This document shows positions 1 through 8,681 of a DNA stretch of 58,760 nt, in pieces. The notes under the pieces were generated by a model, which saw only the letters and a list, made by a program, of their open reading frames with translations, made no database searches and was not told the DNA's origin. The translations under genes and the position numbers were made by a program. Position 1 is the stretch's first letter; each line of letters starts with the position of its first letter. The stretch is from JANXYY01 sp035530875. GTDB lineage: Bacteria > Actinomycetota > Actinomycetes > Nanopelagicales > Nanopelagicaceae. The stretch spans positions 1-58,760 of the forward strand of contig DATKUB010000044.1 of the NCBI GenBank assembly GCA_035530875.1, in the 5' to 3' direction.

Positions 1-65
1 TCCACGAGGAGAGCCTGCCAAGATTACCGACTCAAGGCCATGCGGGTCAAAGTGAGCCCCGCTAT

Positions 66-1526
66 TTAGGATCTGACCCCGACCAGTGTCGGCGCTACCG
101 TCGAAACTTCGCTCAAAAGCCAGGAAATAACATCGGCGGCCCCCCAGCCACTCGGGTGCTTGGCTCTAAGGACCCGGGCGCTTTCCACGCTGGATCCAAG
201 GGTGAGAATTGGCGGCTCGACGTAACCATCTAGGCGGTGCTGGCCCAGGCCGATATTTGCCATCAGGCCATTACATAGGCACTGTCGCCCTACCGTCTCT
301 TCGATCGATCCGCCCTTTTTGAGGTACACGTTGATCGGCTCGCTGGGACACCGGTAACCGATTAGGCCATTTGGTCGGACGAAAGCGGTGCGAAGATAGC
401 CAAGATCACAGAGCCGCGGACGCTCGTCGTAGACGGCCTCATCCGAAAGGGTGCCGTCAAGCTGAACTACTTTGAAGGGGAATCCAGTTGGCGAAGCAAG
501 GGCGTCGGTCTTAACCACGGGGCCATTGGCATCAAGTTCAGCCATCAATTCGGCCCGCAGCGGAGCCTTGAGACCAGATTCGCGGGAGAGGGCGAAAAGG
601 GTTCCAACTTGTACGCCGGCAGATCCAGCGGCAATCGCGGCGGCAACTTGCTCCGGTTCACCATGCGCCCCAGCCAGCCAGAAGGGCAGTCCGAGCGCGG
701 CCATTTTTGCCAGATTTGCCTCGTCGCGGGCGCCGTAGATCGGTTCCTGATTATCGTCTAGGACCATTCGACCACGCGGAGGTGCATTGTGCCCGCCGGC
801 GAGCGGTCCTTCGACTACGAACCCGTCGGGCCTGATTGCTTCATCTCGGGCAAGGTAGGTCGCCAGAACATCGGCCGAGACGATGGCCAAGAACTTCGGG
901 CGGTTCACCTTTGGCAACTCATTGCCGAGCAAATCTTTCGGGTCGAGAGCCAGTCGATAGGGTTCGGTGGCTCCTTCAACATCAACGCTGATAAACCCCT
1001 CGTTGCCGGCCGAAAAATCGTTAAGCAGACGAGGGAGTTCCCGTGGAACTCCAGCGCCCATCAAGACATAGTCGACATCGGCCAACATGGCACCGAAAAC
1101 CGCTGGCGGGGTAGCCATTTGAACCTTTTCAAGGAAGTTGATTCCGACCACGCCGGAATGGCCCTCTTTGGCCAGCCAAACCTCAACGAAGTTGCTGACA
1201 ACGCTCAATTCCTCAGAGAACCGAGTCGGTTTGAGTGAAATTTTTGGCACGGCCAGGTAGGGAACGTCGGTCTTGCGTCCGCCTGGAACGTAATAATGGT
1301 TCAGGATTCTTGCGGCCATTTCGGGGCTAGGGAAGTGGCTAAGTGCGCGCCTAACATCGCCGTCTAAGTCGCCATCCTGGAGGCGTCTGGCGATAACTGC
1401 ATCGAGCGCGGTGCCTGAAACGACGCCGAGTTGTCCGGCTAGCGAGACTTCACGGGCCAGCATCCAGTTGGAGAGCCCAACCCCCATGCCGCCTTGAATG
1501 ATCGTCGGCAGTCCTACGTGCGCCAT
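66..1526 (-). CDS. Nitronate monooxygenase / 2-nitropropane dioxygenase family flavoprotein
   Basis: Predicted FMN-dependent TIM-barrel oxidoreductase of 486 aa. The N-terminus has the family strand IIQGGMGVGLS (residues 9-19), GGHN at 244-247 is the typical flavin/substrate motif, and GSAGVQVGT (301-309) is the phosphate-binding end of the barrel. The length and the Cys-containing C-terminal section (CPSEPINVY, CLCNG) fit the longer actinobacterial and PfaD-like branch rather than the short fungal-type enzymes, so true nitronate activity is uncertain. The ATG has a GGGAGG site six bases upstream. A palindromic operator lies 45 bp before the start, suggesting its own regulated promoter. Family is confident; substrate is not. 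Confidence 0.85.
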   Translation of the reverse strand: MAHVGLPTIIQGGMGVGLSNWMLAREVSLAGQLGVVSGTALDAVIARRLQDGDLDGDVRRALSHFPSPEMAARILNHYYVPGGRKTDVPYLAVPKISLKPTRFSEELSVVSNFVEVWLAKEGHSGVVGINFLEKVQMATPPAVFGAMLADVDYVLMGAGVPRELPRLLNDFSAGNEGFISVDVEGATEPYRLALDPKDLLGNELPKVNRPKFLAIVSADVLATYLARDEAIRPDGFVVEGPLAGGHNAPPRGRMVLDDNQEPIYGARDEANLAKMAALGLPFWLAGAHGEPEQVAAAIAAGSAGVQVGTLFALSRESGLKAPLRAELMAELDANGPVVKTDALASPTGFPFKVVQLDGTLSDEAVYDERPRLCDLGYLRTAFVRPNGLIGYRCPSEPINVYLKKGGSIEETVGRQCLCNGLMANIGLGQHRLDGYVEPPILTLGSSVESARVLRAKHPSGWGAADVISWLLSEVSTVAPTLVGVRS

Positions 1527-1570
1527 CTTGAGCCTCCCGCGACGAGATCCGCCAGCTTCCGGTAGTTAAC

Positions 1571-1584
1571 TTACGCTAGCGTAA
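1571..1584. promoter_or_regulatory. Palindromic operator upstream of the nitronate monooxygenase gene
   Basis: Perfect 14-bp palindrome TTACGCTAGCGTAA, 45 bp before the start at 1526. On the minus strand the block CGTAAGTTA occurs twice around it, and the second copy holds TAAGTT, a possible -10 box, so a bound protein would cover the -35 region. Size and shape suit a TetR-family regulator. The regulator is not identifiable here. Confidence 0.5.
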
Positions 1585-1612
1585 CTTACGGAACCGTAGG
1601 TTTCCACCACCA

Positions 1613-3217
1613 TTACCAATCTGCCCAGACTGGTTCCGGGCTCTCCCGCACCTGGCCGGTGTTGCCAAAGACCAAGAAACGGTCAAAACCCCTGGTGAAC
1701 CAGCGATCGTGGGTTACGGCGACCACCGTCCCGTCGAAAGATTCCAGACCCATTTCTAAGGCTTCGGCGCTGGCGAGGTCGAGATTGTCGGTCGGTTCGT
1801 CAAGAAGTAAGAGCGTCGCGCCAGCCAATTCCAGCAGGAGAATCTGGAGCCTGGCCTGCTGACCACCGGAGAGAGTCTGGAACTCCTGGTCTATTTGATG
1901 ATCCAACTCGTACCGCCGCAGAACCGAGACGGCCGGGCCGCGCTGCAGCGAATGCTCAAGCCAGAGGATTTCAACCAACTCTTTGCCGACAAACTCTGGG
2001 TGAGCATGAGTCTGGGCAAAAAGTCCAGGGACAACTCGGGCACCTAATTTCCACTCGCCATTGAAGCGAACTTTCGAATCCCCACCCAAGAGCCGAAGGA
2101 AATGACTCTTTCCTGAGCCATTGGCACCGAGCACTGCAACGCGATCTCCGTAATAAATCTCGAAATCAAATGGCGAGGTGAGATCGGTGAGTTCGAGTTG
2201 CGTACAGGTAACCGCTCGAAGTCCAGTACGCCCACCACGCAATTTCATTCTTACGTCTTGAGCCGGCGGTGGCGGTTCTGGTGGACCGGCCTCTTCAAAT
2301 TTACGAAGCCGGGTCTGCATAGCACTGTACTTACCCGCCATCGCGGGGCTGTTTGCTGCCTGCTGTTGAAGAGTGCGAACCAGATCCTTTAGCCGCTGAT
2401 GTTCCTCTTCCCAACGCCTGAGCAACTCAGCCATGCGTTCATTTCTGGATCGGCGCGCATGATGCCAACTTTCAAAGTCGTTTCCGTGCGTCCAGGCAGT
2501 ACTTCCTGCCGCGCCTTCTTCCACCGTAATGATCCTGTTTGCGGTGTGCGAAAGCAGCTCTCGATCATGGCTGATGAAGAAGATTGTCTTAGGACTGCTC
2601 TTAATAGATGATTCCAACCAGCGCTTGCCAGGAACATCCAAGTAGTTGTCTGGTTCGTCAAGAAGCAAGACTTCATCCGGCCCGCGAAGCAGCGCTTCTA
2701 ACACGATCCGCTTCTGTTCTCCGCCAGAGAGCGTGTTGACCGTTCGGTAGCGAACATCGTCGAATGATGCCGAGAGGGCTGCGGTACAGCAGAAATCCCA
2801 GAGGACCTCCCAATCGTATCCGCCGATGTCGGCCCAATCCGAGAGCGCTTGGGCATAGGCCAGTTGGCTCTTTTCATCATCGACGTCCATCATGGCCGTT
2901 TCGCTCTGATCGAGCGCGCTCGCTGCTTTCCGAATCGGCTCTGGAGCCACCGAAATCAGAAGATCCCGAACCGTGCTGTTATCGCGGACAGAGCCGATGA
3001 ATTGGCGCATCACCCCAAGGCCACCACTTCGCGAGATCGTGCCGGACTCGGCGGTGATGTCGTCAGCGATCAAGCGCATCAAGGTCGTTTTCCCCGCGCC
3101 ATTGGGTCCGACCAACGCTGCCTTTGCGCCATCGCCGACCCGGAAAGTGATGTCGGCAAGAAGTACACGCCCATCGGAAAGCGTGTAGTTGATCCCGCTT
3201 ACGTCAACGTGTCCCAT
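1613..3217 (-). CDS. ABC-F family ATP-binding protein
   Basis: Cytosolic ATPase of 534 aa with two ABC cassettes in one chain and no membrane segments, as in ABC-F proteins that act on the ribosome (translation factors or antibiotic protection). Cassette 1 has Walker A GPNGAGKTT near residue 37, signature LSGGEQKR and Walker B LLLDEPDNYLD. A charged linker follows (about 250-310). Cassette 2 has GANGSGKSH, LSGGQQAR and LLLDEPTDNLD. It lies 55 bp downstream of truA on the same strand. Family is clear; whether it is housekeeping (EttA-like) or protective cannot be told. Confidence 0.9.
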   Translation of the reverse strand: MGHVDVSGINYTLSDGRVLLADITFRVGDGAKAALVGPNGAGKTTLMRLIADDITAESGTISRSGGLGVMRQFIGSVRDNSTVRDLLISVAPEPIRKAASALDQSETAMMDVDDEKSQLAYAQALSDWADIGGYDWEVLWDFCCTAALSASFDDVRYRTVNTLSGGEQKRIVLEALLRGPDEVLLLDEPDNYLDVPGKRWLESSIKSSPKTIFFISHDRELLSHTANRIITVEEGAAGSTAWTHGNDFESWHHARRSRNERMAELLRRWEEEHQRLKDLVRTLQQQAANSPAMAGKYSAMQTRLRKFEEAGPPEPPPPAQDVRMKLRGGRTGLRAVTCTQLELTDLTSPFDFEIYYGDRVAVLGANGSGKSHFLRLLGGDSKVRFNGEWKLGARVVPGLFAQTHAHPEFVGKELVEILWLEHSLQRGPAVSVLRRYELDHQIDQEFQTLSGGQQARLQILLLELAGATLLLLDEPTDNLDLASAEALEMGLESFDGTVVAVTHDRWFTRGFDRFLVFGNTGQVRESPEPVWADW

Positions 3218-3272
3218 GGCGTCATTGTGGGGGATAAACCCGCCCGCTGATAAATCTTAGAAATCTGATAGT

Positions 3273-4115
3273 TCAGTCGTCGAGTGTCCGCATGGCACGC
3301 GTAATGTCTGCTCGTGCTGCCAATTCACTTGGCGCCGGGTAATCAATTTGTTCAAGGGTCAATCCTTCTGGCCTTGAAACGATGCTCTCCGATGATCGCG
3401 CTCCGCTTTGCAGCAAGCCCTGCGGCCATTCGACGGGGCGCCTCCCCTCACCGACGGCAATCACCGGCCCGACAAGTGATCTCACCATCGCGTGGCAGAA
3501 AGCGTCAGCAACTACGTCGGCCACGAGCAGTCCGCTTCCATCACGAGACCAGAAGAACTGCTCCAGGTGGCGAATTGACGTTGCCCCCTCGCGCTTCTTG
3601 CAGAAGGCAGCGAAATCGTGCTTACCCAGCAATAGTGATGAAGCCTTGTTCATCAACTTCTCGTCAAGGGGTGCCTGCCAATTCAGTACATTGATTCGCA
3701 TCAAGGGATCGATGCCAGTTAATTCATCGCAGATTCGATACTTATAATGTCTTCGAAGTGCCGAGTAACGAGCATGGAATCCAGCTGGCGCTCGTTCGAT
3801 TGAATTAACGCGAATATCCGAAGGCACAAAATGCGCGAGTCGGCGCAAGAGTTTTGCACCATCGCTGGCCCAGATTGCTGAGGGCAAATCAAAGTGAACC
3901 ACTTGATGACGAGCATGAACGCCGGCATCGGTTCGACCTGCGCAAGTTAGGTGAATGGGAACGCGTAACATCATTGCCAACGAATCTTCAAGAAAACCTT
4001 GAACCGTACGAAGATCTGGTTGCCGTGCCCAGCCAGCAAAATTCGTTCCGTCATAAGAAAGATCGAACATAATGCGAACGAGCCCGTCATTGACGGGCTC
4101 GTTCGATAATTGCAT
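3273..4115 (-). CDS. truA: tRNA pseudouridine(38-40) synthase TruA
   Basis: Isomerises uridines 38-40 of the tRNA anticodon arm. Seen: the N-terminal YDGTNFAGW strand and the catalytic motif GRTDAGVHA with Asp63. The 280-aa length is normal. It follows rplQ by 17 bp, the usual end of the alpha operon. Two starts are possible: ATG at 4115 and ATG at 4070 (residue 16). Residues V13-R14-I15 align with the first strand of homologues, which favours 4115, yet codons 4-14 form a perfect hairpin and neither start has a clear ribosome binding site. Translation may be coupled to rplQ. Confidence 0.93.
   Translation of the reverse strand: MQLSNEPVNDGLVRIMFDLSYDGTNFAGWARQPDLRTVQGFLEDSLAMMLRVPIHLTCAGRTDAGVHARHQVVHFDLPSAIWASDGAKLLRRLAHFVPSDIRVNSIERAPAGFHARYSALRRHYKYRICDELTGIDPLMRINVLNWQAPLDEKLMNKASSLLLGKHDFAAFCKKREGATSIRHLEQFFWSRDGSGLLVADVVADAFCHAMVRSLVGPVIAVGEGRRPVEWPQGLLQSGARSSESIVSRPEGLTLEQIDYPAPSELAARADITRAMRTLDD
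4075..4105 (-). terminator. Perfect 14-bp hairpin at the rplQ-truA junction
   Basis: Arms CGAACGAGCCCGTC (4075-4088) and its exact complement (4092-4105) enclose a 3-nt loop. It starts 27 bp after the rplQ stop and lies over codons 4-14 of truA if truA starts at 4115. The tract after it (CATTATGTT in the transcript) is only weakly U-rich, so it may be a partial terminator of the alpha operon or a translational brake on truA. Confidence 0.55.
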
Positions 4116-4132
4116 CGCAGTTTGGTTGAGAA

Positions 4133-4681
4133 TCAGGCGTCGGACTTCTTTGCAGCCTTCTTGGCTGTCGCCTTCTTGGTCGCAGCCTTTTTAGTCACAG
4201 CTTTCTTAGCTGGGGCCTTCTTGGCTGCACTCTCCTTAGCTGGGGCCTTCTTGGCTGGGGCCTTCTTGCTACTTGCCTTGGCAACACCTTCGGCCTCAGT
4301 TACAACCGAACGCTTAGCGGTCGTACCCTCGGTCAAGACTTCAATAACGGCCATCGGCGCGTTATCGCCCTTACGTGGCCCAACTTTGGTTATACGGGTG
4401 TAGCCGCCATCACGATCGGCGAAACGCGGTCCAATATCCGTGAAAAGCGTATGAACAACACTCTTGTCCGTGATTACGGCCATCACGCGACGACGCGAAG
4501 CAAGATCACCGCGCTTTGCAAAGGTGATCATGCGTTCGGCCAACGGCCGCACGCGACGAGCCTTAGTCTCGGTCGTCGTGATTCGCCCGTGCTGAAGGAG
4601 TTGCGTAGCAAGCGTCTTGAGCAACAGACGCTCGTGGGCTGGCCCGCCGCCCAGGCGTGGACCTTTACTTGGCGCTGGCAT
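4133..4681 (-). CDS. rplQ: 50S ribosomal protein L17
   Basis: Large-subunit protein at the tunnel exit. Residues 1-118 match the L17 core (GPAHERLLLKTLATQLL, then TKARRVRPLAE and GDNAPMAVIEV). From about residue 135 there is a low-complexity Lys/Ala tail of roughly 45 residues (repeated KKAPAKKA-type units), a known actinobacterial decoration likely to contact rRNA. The stop is 17 bp before truA, and the start follows rpoA by 2 bp, so it is last in the rpsM-rpsK-rpsD-rpoA-rplQ group. Confidence 0.97.
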   Translation of the reverse strand: MPAPSKGPRLGGGPAHERLLLKTLATQLLQHGRITTTETKARRVRPLAERMITFAKRGDLASRRRVMAVITDKSVVHTLFTDIGPRFADRDGGYTRITKVGPRKGDNAPMAVIEVLTEGTTAKRSVVTEAEGVAKASSKKAPAKKAPAKESAAKKAPAKKAVTKKAATKKATAKKAAKKSDA

Positions 4682-4683
4682 CT

Positions 4684-5715
4684 TTACTCCTCAGTCAGAA
4701 CGATTTCGTCATCTGGATAGATGTCGAGATCGTCATCGTTGTCGTGGTAGCCGGGTACGAGAGTTGGATCGAAGCCAGCTGGGCTGTCCTTGAGCGCAAG
4801 ACCCATAGAGACCAATTTGGCCTTAACTTCATCGATCGACTTCGAACCGAAGTTACGAATATCAAGTAGATCGGCTTCGCTTCGGCCGACGAGCTCGCCT
4901 ACCGTATGAATTCCTTCGCGCTTCAAGCAGTTGTATGAACGCACGGTTAGTTCGAGATCTTCGATTGGCAGCGCGAGATCAGCCGCAAGAGCAGCATCGG
5001 TCGGGGATGGACCCATGTCGATGCCTTCAGCTTCGAAGTTTAGTTCACGAGCAAGGCCAAAGAGTTCGACGAGAGTCTTGCCTGCAGATGCCATTGCATC
5101 AGCTGGGCTCATGCTCCGCTTGGTTTCGACGTCCACGACGAGACGGTCGAAGTCAGTGCGCTGTTCAACACGGGTGGCTTCGACCTTGTAGGTGACGCGG
5201 AGAACCGGCGAGTAGATGGAGTCGACTGGAATGCGGCCGATCTCTGCACCGGCTTGCTTGTTCTGAACCGCCGAAACATAGCCACGGCCGCGCTCAACCG
5301 TGAATTCCATTTCCAACTTGCCTTTGGCGTTTAGCGTGGCAATATGGAGATCTGGATTGTGAATCTCTACTCCAGCTGGCGGTGCGATATCCGCAGCTGT
5401 GACCACACCAGGTCCTTGCTTACGCAAGTACATGACGACTGGTTCATCGTGCTCACTGGAAATAACAAGTCCCTTAATGTTGAGGACTAGATCAGTTACA
5501 TCCTCTTTGACACCAGGAACAGTGGCGAACTCATGAAGCACACCATCTACCCGGACGCTAGTTACAGATGCGCCTGGAATAGATGAGAGCAACGTACGCC
5601 TAAGCGAGTTTCCGAGGGTGTAACCAAAACCCGGCTCGAGAGGCTCAATGATAAAACGTGATCGGTATTCGCTAACAACCTCTTCGGAGAGGATCGGTCG
5701 CTGTGCAATAAGCAC
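4684..5715 (-). CDS. rpoA: RNA polymerase alpha subunit
   Basis: Scaffold subunit of RNA polymerase, 343 aa. The N-terminal assembly domain starts MLIAQRPILSEEVVSEYRSRF and contains GYTLGNSLRRTLLSSIPG. The C-terminal domain (about 255-325: LELTVRSYNCLKREGIHTVGEL and NFGSKSIDEVKAKL) contacts UP elements and activators. An acidic tail ends the protein. Its place between rpsD and rplQ is the conserved alpha-operon order. A 79-bp gap separates it from rpsD, the largest gap within this group after the rpsM leader. Confidence 0.98.
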   Translation of the reverse strand: MLIAQRPILSEEVVSEYRSRFIIEPLEPGFGYTLGNSLRRTLLSSIPGASVTSVRVDGVLHEFATVPGVKEDVTDLVLNIKGLVISSEHDEPVVMYLRKQGPGVVTAADIAPPAGVEIHNPDLHIATLNAKGKLEMEFTVERGRGYVSAVQNKQAGAEIGRIPVDSIYSPVLRVTYKVEATRVEQRTDFDRLVVDVETKRSMSPADAMASAGKTLVELFGLARELNFEAEGIDMGPSPTDAALAADLALPIEDLELTVRSYNCLKREGIHTVGELVGRSEADLLDIRNFGSKSIDEVKAKLVSMGLALKDSPAGFDPTLVPGYHDNDDDLDIYPDDEIVLTEE

Positions 5716-5794
5716 TTTTCTTCCTCCACTATCTGTGGACGCCCACCATTTGACGCCCTACGAAACCTGCCACCGGCGTAACAGGCCTTACTGC

Positions 5795-6421
5795 TTACTT
5801 GGAGTAAAGCTCGACTATGAGCTGCTCTTGAACCAATGTGTCGATTGCGGCACGCGCAGGAAGCGAATGAACCAGGATTCGCATCTTGGATCCAACCACC
5901 TCAATCCAGGCAGGAACCGTCTTCTCGCCAAACTCGGCCCGCGCGACAATAAATGGCGTTAACTCAGTTGAAGTTTCGCGCACATCAATCACGTCGGTCT
6001 CAGTCACCCGGAAGGAAGGAATGTCTACCTTCTGGCCATTGACTAGGAAGTGTCCGTGCTTAACCAATTGGCGAGCCATATCGCGGCTCTTGGCGAATCC
6101 GGCCCGATAAACGACGTTGTCTAGCCGGGATTCGAGAATTCGAAGCAAGTTCTCGCCGGTCTTACCCTGACGACGGTTTGCCTCTTCGTAGTACCCACGG
6201 AACTGCTTCTCAAGCACTCCATAGATGCGGGCACACTTCTGCTTCTCACGCATCTGCAGCAGGTACTCGGAATCCTTGCTCCGACCACGGCCGTGCTCAC
6301 CCGGTGGATATGGGCGAGATTCGATTGGACATTTTGGGCCATCGCACTTGGAGCCTTTGAGGAAGAGTTTGGTCTTCTCTCTGCGGCAGCGCTTGCAATC
6401 GGCGCCTGTATAACGAGCCAT
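5795..6421 (-). CDS. rpsD: 30S ribosomal protein S4
   Basis: Primary 16S rRNA-binding protein, 208 aa, and in many bacteria the autogenous repressor of the alpha operon. The N-terminus carries Cys9, Cys12, Cys26 and Cys31, the zinc-binding (C+) form. The S4 RNA-binding fold is seen from about residue 98 (ESRLDNVVYRAGFAKSRDMARQLVKHGHFLVNG). It follows rpsK by 20 bp. The zinc form agrees with the C+ forms of S14 and L36 in this window. Confidence 0.98.
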   Translation of the reverse strand: MARYTGADCKRCRREKTKLFLKGSKCDGPKCPIESRPYPPGEHGRGRSKDSEYLLQMREKQKCARIYGVLEKQFRGYYEEANRRQGKTGENLLRILESRLDNVVYRAGFAKSRDMARQLVKHGHFLVNGQKVDIPSFRVTETDVIDVRETSTELTPFIVARAEFGEKTVPAWIEVVGSKMRILVHSLPARAAIDTLVQEQLIVELYSK

Positions 6422-6441
6422 CTTCTATATCTCCTTGGGCG

Positions 6442-6852
6442 TCAAACGCGGCGGCGCTTGGGTGGACGGCAGCCGTTGTGTGGCTGAGGGGTTACATCGG
6501 AGATGGAACCGACCTCAAGACCAGCGGCCTGCAATGAACGGATAGCCGTCTCTCGGCCCGAGCCTGGGCCTTTGACGAAAACATCAACTTTGCGCATGCC
6601 GTGCTCTTGAGCACGGCGAGCGGCAGATTCGGCAGCAAGTTGCGCTGCGAATGGAGTGGACTTACGCGAGCCTTTATAGCCGACGTGACCGGCAGAAGCC
6701 CATGCGATAACCGCGCCCGTAGGGTCCGTGATTGACACAATCGTGTTGTTGAAAGTGCTCTTGATGTGAGCATGACCGTAGGCCACATTCTTCTTCTCTT
6801 TGCGACGGACCTTGGTCTTGGCCGCGGCACCTGTCTTTGGCTTTGGGGGCAT
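6442..6852 (-). CDS. rpsK: 30S ribosomal protein S11
   Basis: Platform protein of the small subunit, 136 aa. A basic N-terminal tail (KTGAAAKTKVRRKEKK) precedes the S11 core: AHIKSTFNNTIVSITDPTG, then KGSRKSTPFAAQLAAE and the C-terminal VTPQPHNGCRPPKRRRV. Its start codon shares a base with the rpsM stop at 6852, so translation is probably coupled. Confidence 0.98.
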   Translation of the reverse strand: MPPKPKTGAAAKTKVRRKEKKNVAYGHAHIKSTFNNTIVSITDPTGAVIAWASAGHVGYKGSRKSTPFAAQLAAESAARRAQEHGMRKVDVFVKGPGSGRETAIRSLQAAGLEVGSISDVTPQPHNGCRPPKRRRV

Positions 6853-7229
6853 TACTTGGCCACCTTCTTCTTTCCGGCAATTGCCTTACGCGGGCCTTTG
6901 CGAGTGCGCGCGTTTGTGTGCGTGCGCTGTCCTCGTACTGGCAGGCCACGACGGTGACGAATGCCTTGGTAGCAACCAATCTCAACCTTGCGACGAATGT
7001 CGGCCGCGACTTCGCGACGCAGGTCACCCTCGGTCTTGTAGTTGCCCTCAATAAAGTCGCGGAGTTTAACCAGCGCTGGATCATCAAGATCCTTAACGCG
7101 GACATCCGGGCTAACACCAGTAGCACTCAAAATCGCTTGGGCGCGAGTACGACCGATTCCATAAATGTAGGTAAGCGCGACTTCCAACCGCTTATCGCGG
7201 GGAAGATCGACACCAACAAGGCGTGCCAT
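6852..7229 (-). CDS. rpsM: 30S ribosomal protein S13
   Basis: Head protein contacting the P-site tRNA and subunit bridges, 125 aa. Seen: MARLVGVDLPRDKRLEVALTYIYGIG, the helix-hairpin-helix region GRTRAQAIL, and the basic end RGQRTHTNARTRKGPRK. It is the first gene of the alpha group, preceded by a 152-bp gap from rpmJ that contains two hairpins and probably a promoter or an S4-type feedback site. Confidence 0.98.
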   Translation of the reverse strand: MARLVGVDLPRDKRLEVALTYIYGIGRTRAQAILSATGVSPDVRVKDLDDPALVKLRDFIEGNYKTEGDLRREVAADIRRKVEIGCYQGIRHRRGLPVRGQRTHTNARTRKGPRKAIAGKKKVAK

Positions 7230-7277
7230 TTGGCTGTCCTTCGCATCAATCCGGAGGTCCTCCGCAAGGCTCCCCTT

Positions 7278-7315
7278 GGATTAACAATCCTTGGGCCTTG
7301 GCCTCCGGGCCAAGG
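7278..7315 (-). promoter_or_regulatory. Leader hairpins before rpsM
   Basis: In the 152-bp rpmJ-rpsM gap an 8-bp perfect stem (CCTTGGCC/GGCCAAGG, 7296-7315, loop TCCG) is followed, in the direction of transcription, by a 5-bp stem (GGATT/AATCC, 7278-7290). They lie 49 to 86 bp before the rpsM start. The position fits feedback control of the alpha operon by S4, known in other bacteria, or an attenuator; the pseudoknot of known S4 sites was not recognised. Confidence 0.4.
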
Positions 7316-7381
7316 GTCTGCTTTCGCAGTTGCCTTACGCGTAAATTTTAAGTTTTAACTGGACCAACCAATTACGGCGGA

Positions 7382-7495
7382 TCAGCCCTGACGTTGTTTG
7401 TGGCGCAAGTTTTCGCAAATCACCATGACCCGACCGTGGCGACGAATCACTTTGCACTTGTCGCAGATCTTCTTCACGCTCGGCTTGACCTTCAT
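7382..7495 (-). CDS. rpmJ: 50S ribosomal protein L36
   Basis: Smallest large-subunit protein, 37 aa, read directly: starts MKVKPSVKKICDKCKV and ends ICENLRHKQRQG. Cys11, Cys14, Cys27 and His32 form the zinc site, so this is the zinc-binding paralogue. It lies 13 bp after infA, the usual infA-rpmJ-rpsM order. Confidence 0.96.
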   Translation of the reverse strand: MKVKPSVKKICDKCKVIRRHGRVMVICENLRHKQRQG

Positions 7496-7508
7496 GGCAT
7501 TTCCTTTA

Positions 7509-7730
7509 CTACTTGTACCGGTAAACGATCCGACCTCGGGTGAGGTCGTACGGACTTAGTTCCACAACCACTCGGTCCTCTGGGAGGATCCGGATGTAGT
7601 GCTGGCGCATCTTGCCACTGATATGAGCCAGTACTTTGTGGCCGTTCGCGAGCTCCACACGGAACATGGCATTGGGCAGCGACTCGACAACCATGCCTTC
7701 AATCTCGATGGCACCGTCTTTTTTCGTCAA
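7509..7730 (-). CDS. infA: Translation initiation factor IF-1
   Basis: Single OB-fold protein of 73 aa that blocks the ribosomal A site during initiation. Sequence MTKKDGAIEIEGMVVESLPN, then GHKVLAHISGKMRQHYIRILPED, is near identical to the family. A 122-bp gap separates it from map upstream, room for its own promoter; I see no clear hairpin there. Confidence 0.97.
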   Translation of the reverse strand: MTKKDGAIEIEGMVVESLPNAMFRVELANGHKVLAHISGKMRQHYIRILPEDRVVVELSPYDLTRGRIVYRYK

Positions 7731-7852
7731 GGCGCGCTTAGTTCCTAACTCATGTGAGGGTTGCTTACGGGTTCCTGCTCTACGAGTGGTAGACCTTGAG
7801 ATTCTACGTGGCAGACCCGCATTTCGAGAAATCGGCGGATACTACCCCTATC

Positions 7853-8659
7853 TCACGCCTCATACGCTTCGACACCCAGCGCTGCGAGGGCTGATTTCCC
7901 GCCATCTGGGCTGGTTAAGACCCAGGGGCGGCCATCTGGCATAAGCGTGAAGGTCTGCTCAAAATGGGCTGCTCTCGAGGCATCGGCGCTGACCACAGTC
8001 CACTGATCGGCTAAAGTTCGGTTGCGGTGGGTGCCCCGGGTGATCATCGGCTCAACGGCCAGGGCTAGGCCCGGAATTAACTCCGGTCCCCGGCCGCGCT
8101 TGCCATAATTGGGCACATTGGGCTCCTGGTGCATTTCGGTGCCGATCCCATGCCCGGTGTACTCCTGGAGAATTCCGTAGCGGCCACGGGCCTTGATTGC
8201 CCGTTCAACCGAGTAACCAATATCGCTTACGTGTCCGCCGACTCGAGCCGCCGCGATCCCGGCCCAGAGCGCCGCCTCGCAGGTGTCGATCAGCGCCTGA
8301 TCAGCCGAATCGACCCGACCGACGCCGAGCGTAAAGGCAGCATCACCATGCCAACCGTGAAAAATCGCGCCGCAGTCGATTGAAACAACGTCGCCATCTT
8401 CAATGGCCCGCTCATTTGGGATGCCATGCACGATCTGATCGTTGACTGAGGCGCAGATGGTGGCCGGAAAGCCGTGATATCCCTTAAAGGAGGGGATTGC
8501 TCCCCTGGCTCGGATGTGATTTTCGGCGATTGCGTCCAACTCGTTGGTGGTGATGCCGATGGCAATGTTGGCTCGTATGAGTTCCAGCGCTTCGCCAACG
8601 ATTATCCCGGCCAATCGCATGGCTTGGATTTGCTCGTCTGATTTATATTGAATTGGCAT
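7853..8659 (-). CDS. map: Methionine aminopeptidase, type I
   Basis: Removes the initiator methionine from new proteins, 268 aa. The two-metal site is complete: Asp95, Asp106, His170, Glu203 and Glu234, with His78 (IVHGIPN) as the substrate-contacting histidine. There is no N-terminal zinc-finger extension. It lies 22 bp downstream of adk, the secY-adk-map-infA order common in Gram-positive bacteria. Actinobacteria often carry a second map; none is seen here. Confidence 0.97.
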   Translation of the reverse strand: MPIQYKSDEQIQAMRLAGIIVGEALELIRANIAIGITTNELDAIAENHIRARGAIPSFKGYHGFPATICASVNDQIVHGIPNERAIEDGDVVSIDCGAIFHGWHGDAAFTLGVGRVDSADQALIDTCEAALWAGIAAARVGGHVSDIGYSVERAIKARGRYGILQEYTGHGIGTEMHQEPNVPNYGKRGRGPELIPGLALAVEPMITRGTHRNRTLADQWTVVSADASRAAHFEQTFTLMPDGRPWVLTSPDGGKSALAALGVEAYEA

Positions 8660-8681
8660 AGTTGGATGCTATATATCCGAA

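Noticed and set aside
1..65. Possible C-terminus of a convergent gene at the window edge
   Set aside because: A plus-strand frame is open from base 1 to a stop at 67-69 but is too short to recognise.
4110..4403. Hydrophobic plus-strand frame opposite the end of rplQ
   Set aside because: It mirrors the Lys/Ala-rich tail of L17 on the opposite strand.
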